This document shows positions 1 to 9,251 of a DNA stretch of 64,000 nt, in pieces. The DNA comes from Lachnospiraceae bacterium (GTDB lineage: Bacteria > Bacillota > Clostridia > Lachnospirales > Lachnospiraceae). A program made the position numbers and the translations under genes. The notes beneath the pieces are model-generated. The model did not search any database. It worked only from the letters and a program-made list of their open reading frames with translations, and was not told the DNA's origin. The stretch covers positions 1 through 64,000 of the forward strand of contig FZRB01000009.1 of assembly GCA_900199595.1 (NCBI GenBank). The letters are read 5' to 3'. Every line of letters starts with the position of its first letter. Positions within the stretch are counted from its first letter, which is position 1.

Positions 1-419
1 TCCATCGTATAAATATAACCATCTATTACTTCAACTCTAACTCCCTCCGGAAGCTGGAGCTTTTCATAATCCTCATAGGTATATCCACCCTGTGTGAAAA
101 TCTCCCCATAAGAACCCGAGGGATTATCCAGAGCTGAACTGCCTCTTGAAAAAAACTTGTTTGATTCGGCCACATATTCATCACGAACTGTTCTTTCATA
201 AAGATGTTTAAAATCATCCTTACCGGACATATTTTCTTTTAAAAACATTTCAAAATACTTTGAAAGTTTTTCTAAGGTAGCCTTTCTCGGTCTGTCCACG
301 TAGCCTCCGAATATTTTCTGGATAGAGCTTATGGACACATCACCGCAGCCTTTTTGTATCTCTTCATAGGGAATGCCATAGGTTTTTCTGATCTGATCCA
401 TTTCTTCTACCGTAAACAT
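1..419 (-). CDS. XRE-type HTH plus Uma2 family protein, C-terminus cut by window edge
   Basis: The frame is open from the ATG at 419 to the left edge (139 codons), with AGGAGGT seven bases upstream of the start. Residues about 5-55 look like a small helix-turn-helix (SISSIQKIFGG, then RPRKATLEKLSKYF), as in Lachnospiraceae proteins that join an XRE domain to a Uma2 domain. Residues 111-139 carry the usual opening of Uma2/DUF820: YTYEDYEKL followed by RVEVIDGYIY. Uma2 belongs to the PD-(D/E)XK nuclease superfamily; its catalytic residues lie beyond the edge and cannot be checked. Function in the cell is unknown. A run of seven T in frame near residues 89-91 must be read correctly for the frame to hold. 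Confidence 0.75.
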   Translation of the reverse strand, partial: MFTVEEMDQIRKTYGIPYEEIQKGCGDVSISSIQKIFGGYVDRPRKATLEKLSKYFEMFLKENMSGKDDFKHLYERTVRDEYVAESNKFFSRGSSALDNPSGSYGEIFTQGGYTYEDYEKLQLPEGVRVEVIDGYIYTM

Positions 420-539
420 GATATCTACCTCCTGATTACAATATGATCATCATATAGTGTTAAAAGCTCCTTTTGATACCCACATCATAATTTAATTCTT
501 TTTATACCGATATTTTTTATATGTTCCTTATAAATTATT

Positions 540-568
540 ATTTTATCATATTTTTATCATAATATCAA
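540..568 (-). promoter_or_regulatory. Predicted sigma-A promoter of the XRE-Uma2 gene
   Basis: On the minus strand TTGATA (563-568) and TAAAAT (540-545) are 17 bases apart. The leader to the ATG at 419 would be about 115 bases. The surrounding DNA is very AT-rich, so chance matches are possible. Confidence 0.4.
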
Positions 569-634
569 TCAGAGTTCTTATAATATTCAAATTTTATTGA
601 TAATTAAGTTTCTTTGTAGCAACCAGTAAAGCAC

Positions 635-677
635 AAAAAAAGATGACACTTTGAACCTGGTTCAAATGTCATCTTTT
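635..677 (-). terminator. putP terminator; copy 1 of a conserved stem-loop family
   Basis: Stem-loop with outer arms GATGACA / TGTCATC and inner arms TTTGAA / TTCAAA, CCTGG apex and one bulged base. On the minus strand it lies 23 bases after the putP stop and is followed by seven T, so it should work as an intrinsic terminator. The same arms and apex recur near 14.2, 18.4, 23.8, 25.0, 61.2 and 62.1 kb. Confidence 0.8.
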
Positions 678-699
678 AATTATTCTTATTATTTTGTTA

Positions 700-2262
700 T
701 TATGCTGTTTTTTCAGTATTGCCACTCATTACTTCATCAAAGGTCTTTGTGATTTCTTCATCCGGTGCAGGTGTTACAAGACTAACTACTATGATAAAGA
801 TAAGTGCTACGAGGAATGCAGGTGCAAGCTCGTAGAGGTTCCATGCCCCACCCAGAGGACGAACGCAGTACTTCCAGATGAATACCATTGCCATACCTGA
901 GATCATTCCTGCAACAGTACCATACATATTGGTTCTCTTCCAGAACAGTGACATCAGCATAGCAGGTCCGAATACCGCTCCGAAACCGGCCCATGCAAAG
1001 GATACGATATTGAAAACTGAACTTGAAGGATCCCATGCAATAACTACACCGAGAATTGCTACTATTACAAGTGTAAGTCTTGCTGTAAGCATGGCAGCTG
1101 TCTCGCTGAGCTTAACCTTAAATACGTCCTGGATAATGTTTTCTGATACGGCAGATGAAGCTGCAATAAGCTGTGAATCTGCTGTAGACATGGTTGATGC
1201 AAGAATACCTGCTATGATAAGACCGCCGATAAGTGCATAACCGAATCCATTCTGTGATATATGATCAGCCAGAACAACGATAAGTGTTTCAGCCTTTGAA
1301 GCCGATGTAGGATCCTCGATAAGTGAATCAAGAACTCCTGCCTGTGTCATGGCACGACCCACAACTCCGAGGAAGGTAGCAACTCCAAGCGAGATAACAA
1401 CCCATACGGATGCAACTCTTCTTGAAAGCTTAAGCTTATCAGGATTCTCGATAGCCATGAATCTAAGTAAAATGTGTGGCATACCAAAGTATCCAAGACC
1501 CCAGCAGAACATAGTAATCTTATTAAAGAGACCATAAGGATCTCCTGCATTTGTAGAGTTATTAAATGTAGCGCTCATATTCAGATAACCCTGAAGCTGG
1601 TTTGCATTTGAAATAACCGCATCCATTCCGCCGGCCTGATTGATTCCGTAGAAAAGAACGATTATAAGAGCGATACTCATAACGATTGACTGGATAAAGT
1701 CAGTTGTTGATGCAGCAAGGAAACCTCCTGTTGTTGTATATCCAACAATAATGATTGCAGATACGATCATTGCCAGCTGATAATTTACACCAAAGAGCTG
1801 TGCAAAGAGCTTTCCACAAGCCGCAAATCCTGAAGCTGTATAAGGAATAAAGAAAATGATAATTGCAAGTGCTCCGATTAACAGAGTGATATTATTCTTA
1901 TCCTTGAATCTCTTCTTAAAATACTCCGGAAGCGTTATAGCATCCAGCCTGTCAGTATAGTTTCTAAGTCTTTTTGCAGTAAAAAGCCAGTTAAGGTATG
2001 TTCCCACTGCAAGTCCTATAGCAGTCCATCCTGCATCTGCTATACCCGAGAAGTAAGCAAGACCCGGAACACCCATCAAGAGATATGAGCTCATATCCGA
2101 AGCCTCGGCACTCATCGCCGTTACAAAAGGTCCCAGCTTTCTACCACCCAGATAGAAATCTCCGACATCCTTTGTTTTTCTGGAAGCAAGAAAACCGACA
2201 ACCAGCATTCCCGCCAAGTAAACAACTATTGATACAATAATACCAACCTGTGCAACAGTCAT
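700..2262 (-). CDS. putP: Sodium:solute (proline) symporter, PutP-like
   Basis: A 520-residue protein of the sodium:solute symporter family, the normal length for PutP, which imports proline with sodium across the cytoplasmic membrane. About 13 hydrophobic segments run from residue 5 to 510. The N-terminal block FYLGGRKLGPFVTAMSAEAS, followed by a glycine-rich MGVPGLAYFSG stretch, is typical of PutP. GGAGGG lies before the ATG. It is the last gene of a metG-lipoprotein-putP unit (37-base gap to the lipoprotein gene) and is followed by a strong terminator. Substrate is inferred from family resemblance; related members carry other amino acids or pantothenate. Confidence 0.88.
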   Translation of the reverse strand: MTVAQVGIIVSIVVYLAGMLVVGFLASRKTKDVGDFYLGGRKLGPFVTAMSAEASDMSSYLLMGVPGLAYFSGIADAGWTAIGLAVGTYLNWLFTAKRLRNYTDRLDAITLPEYFKKRFKDKNNITLLIGALAIIIFFIPYTASGFAACGKLFAQLFGVNYQLAMIVSAIIIVGYTTTGGFLAASTTDFIQSIVMSIALIIVLFYGINQAGGMDAVISNANQLQGYLNMSATFNNSTNAGDPYGLFNKITMFCWGLGYFGMPHILLRFMAIENPDKLKLSRRVASVWVVISLGVATFLGVVGRAMTQAGVLDSLIEDPTSASKAETLIVVLADHISQNGFGYALIGGLIIAGILASTMSTADSQLIAASSAVSENIIQDVFKVKLSETAAMLTARLTLVIVAILGVVIAWDPSSSVFNIVSFAWAGFGAVFGPAMLMSLFWKRTNMYGTVAGMISGMAMVFIWKYCVRPLGGAWNLYELAPAFLVALIFIIVVSLVTPAPDEEITKTFDEVMSGNTEKTA

Positions 2263-2299
2263 TTATTTTCCCTCCATTTTTTCATTTCTATATTTATAC

Positions 2300-3001
2300 T
2301 TATTCAGCATCAGTAGCCGTAGAAAGATCAGGAGCTACAGACTTAACATCAGTAGCGATAATAGCCTTATCTATATTTCGTAAATCTTCATTTCCTATAT
2401 AGTAGGTATCCTCTGATGTAATGATTCTTACCTTCACGGTTTCAGCATCCTTATACTCTATCTCATTAACAGCATCAGCCAGGATGCCAATGATTCCGGC
2501 GGCAAATTCATATTCGTACTGTTCCTTTGAATAATCATTGTAATAGCCACTTTCAACTGCTTTGTTAAACTCATCTATGTAGTCATACACATCCTGATTA
2601 GTCTGATTAAGAATATTAATCGGCTGAATGGAAACATCAACATAATTAATGTTATTATCCTTATAGGTCTTTCCTACAGTAAATCTCGCCTTGCTGTATA
2701 TTCTCTTAGCCAGATCCACCATCGCCGGCGCCAGCTCTTCATCACCTGATATATCAAGTCCATAATAGGCTGACAGATTATCTGCTAGCCTCGTTACATT
2801 TTGCAGATAAAGAGCCTCTGCATCATCTTCATTTGCACCAGTCAGCTTGACATACTCACCTGTCTGTCCCAGATAATTCGCTGTTATCAGACTCTTGACA
2901 TAGGCTGAATAATGTGATGTTTTTCTGCCACAGCCTGTAAGGCTTATGAGAAATGTAAGGCACAGTATAAGTGCTGTTATTTTTTTTGTGTTTACTATCA
3001 T
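2300..3001 (-). CDS. Predicted lipoprotein of unknown function
   Basis: 233 residues. A basic N-terminus, a hydrophobic stretch and the lipobox LTGC (Cys about residue 23) mark a signal-peptidase-II lipoprotein held on the outer face of the membrane. The mature part is acidic and mostly predicted helix then strand, without repeats or a catalytic motif that I recognise. It resembles the many small Clostridia lipoproteins with a DUF5105-like fold, but I cannot assign a family firmly. GGAG is seven bases upstream of the ATG. It sits 33 bases after metG and 37 bases before putP, so it is probably cotranscribed with both; a functional link is not evident. Confidence 0.75.
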   Translation of the reverse strand: MIVNTKKITALILCLTFLISLTGCGRKTSHYSAYVKSLITANYLGQTGEYVKLTGANEDDAEALYLQNVTRLADNLSAYYGLDISGDEELAPAMVDLAKRIYSKARFTVGKTYKDNNINYVDVSIQPINILNQTNQDVYDYIDEFNKAVESGYYNDYSKEQYEYEFAAGIIGILADAVNEIEYKDAETVKVRIITSEDTYYIGNEDLRNIDKAIIATDVKSVAPDLSTATDAE

Positions 3002-3034
3002 ATAATCTCCATAACGAAGCTTAATAAATTGATC

Positions 3035-5041
3035 TTAGCTAATCATAGATCCGGCCGGTACATCCTTGTCGGCTGTAAGAAGGGCAAGGCGTCCCTCATC
3101 ATCCTCAGCACAAAGAAGCATACCTTCTGATACTACTCCGGCAAGCTTTGCAGGTTCAAGATTGGTTATTACAACAACCTTCTTTCCTACCATATCCTCA
3201 GGACTATAATAGCTCTTGATTCCGGAAACTATCTGGAGTACCTTTCCCTGAACCTGAACCTGTGAACAAAGAAGTTTCTTTGAATTAGGAACTTCCTCAC
3301 ATGAAAGGATTTCTCCTATCTGAAGCTGCATTTTATCAAAATCATCTATGGTCAGAAGTGCTTTCTGAACTGCCTGAACTTTTTTAGGCTCTTTTCTTTC
3401 TGCTTCCTTCTTAGCCTCTTCCTTCTTCCTTTCAGCTTCTGCGTCTACCTCAGGTTCTACTTCTACAGAAGGGAATCTCTTTTCGATTTCATCCAGCATT
3501 TCCTTCATATCTATTCTTGCAAACAGAATTTCAGGATCATCTGTAACTCTTCCACCTGAAGGATAAAGTCCGAACTGACCAAGCTGAGTTACGCCTCTTT
3601 TCTCAGTATTAAGCTGCTTAAGTATTCTTGCTGATGTTTCAGGCATAAATGATTCAAGAAGTGAAGCTCCAATAGCAATACTTTCAACCAGGTTATAAAG
3701 AACCTCGTTAAGTCTTGACTGTTTATCCTCTTCCTTTGCAAGAACCCAAGGCATAGTCTCATCGATATATTTATTGCATCTCTTGAAAAGATTGAATATC
3801 TCAGTAATTGCGTCTGCAACACGAAGTTTATCCATGCAGATATTTACACGAAGTCTCGTATCACCAACAACTCTCTTCAGATCATCATCAACTTCCTCGG
3901 TAACACCGGTTCTTGTAACTACTCCGTCAAAGTATTTATTTGACATGGATATAGTTCTGTTCACAAGATTACCCAGCGTGTTGGCAAGATCTGAATTAAC
4001 TCTCTCTATAAGAAGCTCCCATGAAACTACTCCATCGTTTTCAAATGGCATCTCATGAAGCAGGAAATATCTTACTGCATCAACACCAAAAAGATCTACC
4101 ATATCATCAGCATAGAGTACATTACCACGTGATTTGCTCATTTTGCCATCACTCTGAAGAAGCCATGGGTGACCAAATACCTGCTTAGGAAGTGGAATGT
4201 CCAGGGCCATAAGCATAATAGGCCAGTAAATGGTATGGAATCTTAATATGTCTTTACCTATAAGATGAAGATCTGCAGGCCAGTACTTCTTGAAAAGCTC
4301 ATCTGAATTACCGTCTACATCATATCCGAGTCCGGTGATATAGTTTGATAATGCGTCTATCCATACATAAACTACATGCTTCGGATCAAAGTCTACAGGA
4401 ATCCCCCACTTAAATGAGGTTCTTGAAACACAGAGATCCTGAAGTCCCGGTTTAAGAAATGTATTAACCATCTCATTTTTTCTAGCCTCCGGCTGGATAA
4501 ACTCCGGATGATCCTCTATATACTTAATAAGTCTGGGCGCATATTTACTCATTCTAAAGAAATATGCTTCTTCGGAAGCTTCCTTAACAGGTCTTCCACA
4601 GTCAGGACAGCATCCATCAACCAGCTGACTCTTTGTCCAGAATGATTCACATGGTGTACAGTAAAGTCCATCATAAGAACCCTTATATATATCGCCCTGT
4701 TCATAGAGCTTTCTGAATATCTTCTGTATCTGCTTCTCATGGTCTGCATCTGTAGTTCTGATAAACTTATCATAGGACGTATTCATAAGATCCCAGATAC
4801 GCTTTATCTCTGCAGCCTTCTCGTCTACAAATTCCTTTGGAGTATTAAGCTCTTCAAAGGCTTTTGTCTCAATCTTCTGTCCGTGCTCATCAGTTCCTGT
4901 CTGGAAACGGACATCGTAACCGATAAATCTCTTGTATCTTGCTATACTGTCAGCAAGAACGATTTCGTAAGTATTGCCTATATGAGGCTTTCCCGAAGCA
5001 TAGGCAATCGCTGTTGTAATGTAGTAAGGTTTTTTTGCCAT
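3035..5041 (-). CDS. metG: Methionyl-tRNA synthetase with C-terminal tRNA-binding domain
   Basis: Charges tRNA-Met with methionine in the cytoplasm. The 668-residue protein shows HIGN at 20-23 and KMSKS at 300-304, the two class I synthetase signatures. Zinc-knuckle cysteines are at 128, 131, 144/145 and 148. An anticodon-binding helical region follows, then a Lys/Glu-rich linker (about 535-565) and a C-terminal EMAP/Trbp111-like tRNA-binding domain (about 565-668) that also mediates dimerisation. AAGGAGAAG precedes the ATG. A good promoter lies just upstream and there is no room for a T-box leader (about 100 bases to the murA terminator). Confidence 0.97.
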   Translation of the reverse strand: MAKKPYYITTAIAYASGKPHIGNTYEIVLADSIARYKRFIGYDVRFQTGTDEHGQKIETKAFEELNTPKEFVDEKAAEIKRIWDLMNTSYDKFIRTTDADHEKQIQKIFRKLYEQGDIYKGSYDGLYCTPCESFWTKSQLVDGCCPDCGRPVKEASEEAYFFRMSKYAPRLIKYIEDHPEFIQPEARKNEMVNTFLKPGLQDLCVSRTSFKWGIPVDFDPKHVVYVWIDALSNYITGLGYDVDGNSDELFKKYWPADLHLIGKDILRFHTIYWPIMLMALDIPLPKQVFGHPWLLQSDGKMSKSRGNVLYADDMVDLFGVDAVRYFLLHEMPFENDGVVSWELLIERVNSDLANTLGNLVNRTISMSNKYFDGVVTRTGVTEEVDDDLKRVVGDTRLRVNICMDKLRVADAITEIFNLFKRCNKYIDETMPWVLAKEEDKQSRLNEVLYNLVESIAIGASLLESFMPETSARILKQLNTEKRGVTQLGQFGLYPSGGRVTDDPEILFARIDMKEMLDEIEKRFPSVEVEPEVDAEAERKKEEAKKEAERKEPKKVQAVQKALLTIDDFDKMQLQIGEILSCEEVPNSKKLLCSQVQVQGKVLQIVSGIKSYYSPEDMVGKKVVVITNLEPAKLAGVVSEGMLLCAEDDEGRLALLTADKDVPAGSMIS

Positions 5042-5133
5042 TTTTTCTTCTCCTTTTCGCTTTATTTTTCAGCACTTTGCGGTAAGCTAATGAAACTTTT
5101 ACAAAGTCATAACAGAACAAAGCGCTATGGGAT

Positions 5134-5162
5134 ATTGTATCATATTTGAACGTAAGTGTAAA
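5134..5162 (-). promoter_or_regulatory. Predicted sigma-A promoter of metG-lipoprotein-putP
   Basis: Minus-strand TTTACA (5157-5162) and TACAAT (5134-5139) are spaced by exactly 17 bases, directly after the murA terminator. The metG leader would be roughly 85 bases. Confidence 0.65.
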
Positions 5163-5191
5163 ACGAAAAACACCCCTGAGGGTGTTTTCGT
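5162..5191 (-). terminator. murA intrinsic terminator
   Basis: AACACCC / GGGTGTT stem with a CTGA loop, extended by A-T pairs. On the minus strand a five-T run follows, six bases or so after the murA stop. Confidence 0.8.
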
Positions 5192-5196
5192 CTAAT

Positions 5197-6495
5197 CTAT
5201 ACTGCCTGAAGCTTCAGCTTCTGAACTTCATGTTCATCCTTGGCTATACTCATTATACCTCCGAGAGCACGAATCTTTTCATCAAAGTCTTCATAACCTC
5301 TCTTGATGTACTGTATATCTTCTATTGTACTTACTCCGTTTGCAGAAAGTGCCGCGATAACCAGTGCCGCTCCTGCACGAAGATCAGATGCCACCAGTCT
5401 CGCACCACTGTAGCTCTTTATTCCTGAAATAATAGCTGAATTACCTTCAACTCTTATCTTTGCTCCCATACGTGCCAGCTCTGCCACATATCTGAAGCGG
5501 TTTTCAAAGATACTCTCCGTTACTATACTGGTACCGTTTGAAAGTGCAAGTATCGCAGACATCTGAGCCTGCATATCTGTAGGGAATCCGGGATAAGGAA
5601 GTGTCTTAATCTGTGTTGACTTAAGATCCCCATCAGCCATAACTCTTACAGAATCATCATACTCTATAACATGTGCACCCATTTCAACCAGCTTCGATGA
5701 AATAGCCTCAAGATGCTTTGGAATAACATTCTTAATGAGTACATTTCCGCGTGTGGCAACTGCCATAGCCATAAATGTACCGGCTTCGATCTGATCAGGA
5801 ATGATGGAATATTCAGCACCGTGAAGTTTCTCTACTCCACGAACTCTGATAACATCAGTACCTGCACCCTTTATATTTGCTCCCATGGTATTGAGGAAGT
5901 TGGCCACATCAACTATGTGAGGCTCCTTCGCAGCATTCTCGATGGTTGTCTTTCCCGGACTCAGGGATGCAGCAAGCATGATATTGATGGTTGCTCCGAC
6001 AGAAACTGTATCGAGGTAGATATGCGCGCCTCTCAGTTCTTCTGCTTCGGCAACGATGCTTCCGCCAGGAACTATTTCAGTCTTTGCTCCAAGCTTCTCG
6101 AAGCCCTTGATATGAAGGTCTATAGGACGAGCTCCTATGTCACAGCCACCCGGAAGGGCTACATTTGCATATTTATGCTTACCCAAAAGAGCACCAATCA
6201 GATAATAGGATGCCCTGATCTTACGGATATACTCGTCATCTACAGGCTGTCTTTCACGGATACCCTTACCGCAGATAACTACAGTATGTCTGTCTTTATA
6301 TTCAACTGTTGCTCCGATATTCTCAATAGCCTTAAGCAGGGTTCTTGTATCGGATACATAAGGTACATTCTCTATTAAGACCTTTTCGTCAGTCATAACA
6401 GCTGCAGCAAGTATACCCAGCGCCGCATTTTTTGCTCCTGCTATAACGACTTCACCTTCAAGAGGTTTGCCGCCTCTTATCACATATTGTTCCAT
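5197..6495 (-). CDS. murA: UDP-N-acetylglucosamine 1-carboxyvinyltransferase
   Basis: Transfers enolpyruvate from PEP to UDP-GlcNAc, the first committed step of peptidoglycan synthesis, in the cytoplasm. 432 residues, normal for MurA. The active-site cysteine is at 118 in LPGGCDIGARP, so the enzyme is of the fosfomycin-sensitive Cys type. The KNAALGILAA block at 22-31 binds substrate. It is a single-gene unit with its own promoter and terminator. Bacillota often have two MurA paralogues (MurA/MurZ); which one this is cannot be decided from the window. Confidence 0.96.
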   Translation of the reverse strand: MEQYVIRGGKPLEGEVVIAGAKNAALGILAAAVMTDEKVLIENVPYVSDTRTLLKAIENIGATVEYKDRHTVVICGKGIRERQPVDDEYIRKIRASYYLIGALLGKHKYANVALPGGCDIGARPIDLHIKGFEKLGAKTEIVPGGSIVAEAEELRGAHIYLDTVSVGATINIMLAASLSPGKTTIENAAKEPHIVDVANFLNTMGANIKGAGTDVIRVRGVEKLHGAEYSIIPDQIEAGTFMAMAVATRGNVLIKNVIPKHLEAISSKLVEMGAHVIEYDDSVRVMADGDLKSTQIKTLPYPGFPTDMQAQMSAILALSNGTSIVTESIFENRFRYVAELARMGAKIRVEGNSAIISGIKSYSGARLVASDLRAGAALVIAALSANGVSTIEDIQYIKRGYEDFDEKIRALGGIMSIAKDEHEVQKLKLQAV

Positions 6496-6571
6496 AATAG
6501 AATAATTTTCCTTCGTCGTTAGTTTCGTAAAATATACAGATTTGGTTTACGTAATCTGTTTTAACTTAATT

Positions 6572-6599
6572 ATTATAACACAATTTTCACATTTGTAAA
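6572..6599 (-). promoter_or_regulatory. Predicted sigma-A promoter of murA
   Basis: Minus-strand TTTACA (6594-6599) and TATAAT (6572-6577) are 16 bases apart, about 75 bases before the murA ATG. Confidence 0.6.
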
Positions 6600-6647
6600 T
6601 AAAAATATTACAACAATATTACATTTCCGGTTATTTTCACGCTATTA

Positions 6648-6819
6648 TATGACATACGGATTGCTCCATTGCTAAAGCAATTTCCGCAATCCTGGAAACA
6701 TTCGGAAACCGCTAATTTTCTACGAAAATTGCTATTTCCTCATGTTTCAGCGTGTCATAAAGTCAACAAGCTTTTCTTGCAAGCAAGAACGCTTTTTGAC
6801 TTTTGACGCTTATGTCATA
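6648..6819. repeat. Multi-hairpin palindromic element closed by TATGACATA / TATGTCATA
   Basis: A 172-base non-coding element between the ABC permease stop and the murA promoter. It is framed by a perfect 9-base inverted pair (6648-6656 and 6811-6819). Inside are three nested hairpins: GATTGC..ATTGCT / AGCAAT..GCAATC; GAAACAT..GGAAA..AATTTTC / GAAAATT..TTTCC..ATGTTTC; and a stem AAGTCAA / TTGACTT enclosing CTTGCAAGCAAG. The order suggests either a structured RNA at the 3' end of the ABC operon or a small palindromic repeat (REP/MITE-like). No ORF or transposase is present. Confidence 0.6.
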
Positions 6820-6830
6820 TTACAAATTTG

Positions 6831-8498
6831 TTACATGTTATCAATATTCTGGGCTATTTTGGTAGGAGTCGTCATAATCATACGAACCATAACTGCAGCC
6901 AGCACCATAGCCAGAACTATGTAATATACAGCTATCGGAAGCTTGATCACCTCATACAGAAGGATTCCCAGAACGGCAACCACAAAAGCAATCACCATCA
7001 TAATAGCCATATTGAAAAATGTATTCAGATTACCACGGAGTGCACTGTATTCGTCATCCCACTCCACATAGGGTGAAACACTATCCAGCAGCATACCGAT
7101 AAATATTGCTATTATATGTGCCATCAGCATCATTCCCGCAAATATAAGACAGGTGCTGACAGGAGTTTTCATATATACACAGATTATTATGTCTGTAAGA
7201 AGCAGCATCGGATATGTGAAAAGGATACACACGTCAAACTTCGCTCTTATCTGAGTTTCGTAGGAAACCGGGATAAATTTCAGCAGACTCAGGTGCTGTC
7301 CTTCTCTGGTAAATGCCGTAGACGCCAAAGAATTAAGAGCAGTTGCGATAAATGCTATGGAAAGCATGACTATCAGAAGTATCATGTCTGCCCTGTCCTT
7401 GCCGGAGGCATACATATCTATGAATGCGGCTATTGTGCCCTTGTCCTTTGTAAAATGGAACAGCAGGAAAGCACCTACTGGCCAGAGTACATTTATATAT
7501 GCGCAGTTTCCGGAAAATGCCTTGGTCCTGAGAATTACTCGAAGTTCCTTCTTAAGGCTTGCCATATGCTGGGATTCTACTTTTATATCCTTCGCTGCAA
7601 TACGCGCCTTCTTGGAAGAACCAAGAGAAGCTGCCGTATAAAGTCCCTTCTGATAAAGCGCTTTACCTATAAGATAAAGAACAGCGAGAAGGAATACATT
7701 TCCGATTATATAAAGAAGCAGATACAGGACTGAACTGTCCGAAATAGCTTTAGAAAGCCAGGGCACCGGGAAGAAAACAATATTCAGCGTCTGAAGAAGC
7801 GAATTCTTTCCGCTCCCCAGTGACTCGACATAGTTCTCCATATTTACTTCGCCGATTCCTCTTAAGGAATAAACGAAAAGTGCTGCGAATATAAGCAGAA
7901 ATACCGTTGAGAGTCTGTAGAATATGCCCGTGCTTTTTACTCCACTGAGGCAGGCCATCAGAATGAGGCTGAATATGGCACAGTAAATCATCGGAACCAG
8001 CGGAATCAGAACGACTCCCAGAATAGAACCTATGATTCCCACAGGATGAAGAGCCTGAAGCGCTCCGAGATTTCTTCCTATGGCAAGGAAGTAGCCCACA
8101 AAAACTGCAATTAGAACCAGAAATTCCATTACACTTTCTGCAAAATAAGCATAGAAAAATTTAGCCATCATCAGGTGATGCGTCGGAATTGGAAGAGTCA
8201 CAAAGTGCTCCCTGTCAGAGGAAAAAAACAGAATACTGAAAATGACCAGAATTCCGAATACCATGGAAAAGGCCGACAGTATCTGCAGTTCAAAAAGGAT
8301 TCCGCCGCCGGGGCTTCCTGCTTCAAGAAGCGCTTCTGTCATAACGTAGCTGATAAAGCCTACTATTACAGTACACGGAATCATGATGCCCAGCGCTGCG
8401 ATAAGCGCCAGAACCTTATATAGAGTTCTATCCGGCATCTGCATCTCGGAATTCTTGGAAAGAACTTGCGAGAGCGAGAGGATTTTCTTTATATTCAT
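6831..8498 (-). CDS. ABC exporter permease, about 12 membrane segments
   Basis: A 555-residue integral membrane protein with a short cytoplasmic N-terminus and about 12 hydrophobic segments in two halves, separated by a Lys-rich cytoplasmic loop near residues 290-325. It has the look of large ABC-2-type export permeases of Bacillota rather than importers, and no binding-protein gene is nearby. Its start overlaps the stop of the ATPase gene by one base (TAATG), so the two are translationally coupled and should form one transporter. The substrate is unknown; peptides, lipids and drugs are all handled by this type. Confidence 0.75.
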   Translation of the reverse strand: MNIKKILSLSQVLSKNSEMQMPDRTLYKVLALIAALGIMIPCTVIVGFISYVMTEALLEAGSPGGGILFELQILSAFSMVFGILVIFSILFFSSDREHFVTLPIPTHHLMMAKFFYAYFAESVMEFLVLIAVFVGYFLAIGRNLGALQALHPVGIIGSILGVVLIPLVPMIYCAIFSLILMACLSGVKSTGIFYRLSTVFLLIFAALFVYSLRGIGEVNMENYVESLGSGKNSLLQTLNIVFFPVPWLSKAISDSSVLYLLLYIIGNVFLLAVLYLIGKALYQKGLYTAASLGSSKKARIAAKDIKVESQHMASLKKELRVILRTKAFSGNCAYINVLWPVGAFLLFHFTKDKGTIAAFIDMYASGKDRADMILLIVMLSIAFIATALNSLASTAFTREGQHLSLLKFIPVSYETQIRAKFDVCILFTYPMLLLTDIIICVYMKTPVSTCLIFAGMMLMAHIIAIFIGMLLDSVSPYVEWDDEYSALRGNLNTFFNMAIMMVIAFVVAVLGILLYEVIKLPIAVYYIVLAMVLAAVMVRMIMTTPTKIAQNIDNM

Positions 8499-9220
8499 TA
8501 TTTTTCTCCCACCATCTCGATAAAAATAGCCTCAAGATCCTTGCCCGGGTTCTGTGCAGTCAGATCCTCCACAGTTCCCTGGTACAGGTTTTTACCATGA
8601 TTAATTATCATGATACGGTCACAGAGCTTCTCTGCCACCTCAAGTACATGGGTAGAAAAAAGGACTGCATTTCCTTTAGCTGCATGTTCCTTCATCATCT
8701 GCTTTAATTCGTAAGCAGCCGTAGGATCAAGTCCTGTCATAGGTTCGTCAAGGATCCATGCGGGAGGATTATGGATGAGCGCTGCAATGACCATGGTCTT
8801 CTGTCTCATACCATGGGAGTATTCCTTCATTGGGCGTCCCAGAGAGTCCTTTATGCCAAAACGCTCTGCCAGCTCATTTATCCTTTCTTCCCTCATATCC
8901 ATGGGAACCTTGTAGAGATTAGCTATATAATTGATGTATTCGATACCGGTTAACTGAAGAAGAATATCCGGATTATCAGCCACATAAGCGAAGCTTTCCT
9001 TTGCCTTGATAGGCTCACCGACTATATCAAAACCATTGATGGTAGCCTTACCTTCTGTGGGTTTTAAAATTCCCGTAAGCATTTTGATACAGGTGGTCTT
9101 GCCTGCGCCGTTCGGTCCTGCAAAGCCCACTATTTCTCCGGGTTTGATCTCAAAGGACAGGCTGTCCACTGCCTTAAAATCCTTCCCATATACCATTGAA
9201 AGATTTTCTGCTTTTATCAT
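8498..9220 (-). CDS. ABC transporter ATP-binding protein
   Basis: 240 residues. Walker A GPNGAGKTT is near residue 35-43, a signature-like YSHGMRQK near 137-144, Walker B WILDEPMTGLDP near 155-166 and the switch histidine in STHVLE near 190. The sequence resembles the CcmA/NatA branch of exporter ATPases. It energises the permease encoded immediately downstream. The gene starts 31 bases after pyrI, so it is probably transcribed from the pyr unit. Confidence 0.9.
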   Translation of the reverse strand: MIKAENLSMVYGKDFKAVDSLSFEIKPGEIVGFAGPNGAGKTTCIKMLTGILKPTEGKATINGFDIVGEPIKAKESFAYVADNPDILLQLTGIEYINYIANLYKVPMDMREERINELAERFGIKDSLGRPMKEYSHGMRQKTMVIAALIHNPPAWILDEPMTGLDPTAAYELKQMMKEHAAKGNAVLFSTHVLEVAEKLCDRIMIINHGKNLYQGTVEDLTAQNPGKDLEAIFIEMVGEK

Positions 9221-9251
9221 TTTTTAACTCCTTAATAAAACTGTAACGGGA

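Noticed and set aside
5042-5161. T-box leader for metG
   Set aside because: Only about 100 bases are available between the murA terminator and metG and no T-box sequence (AGGGTGGNACCGCG-like) is present.
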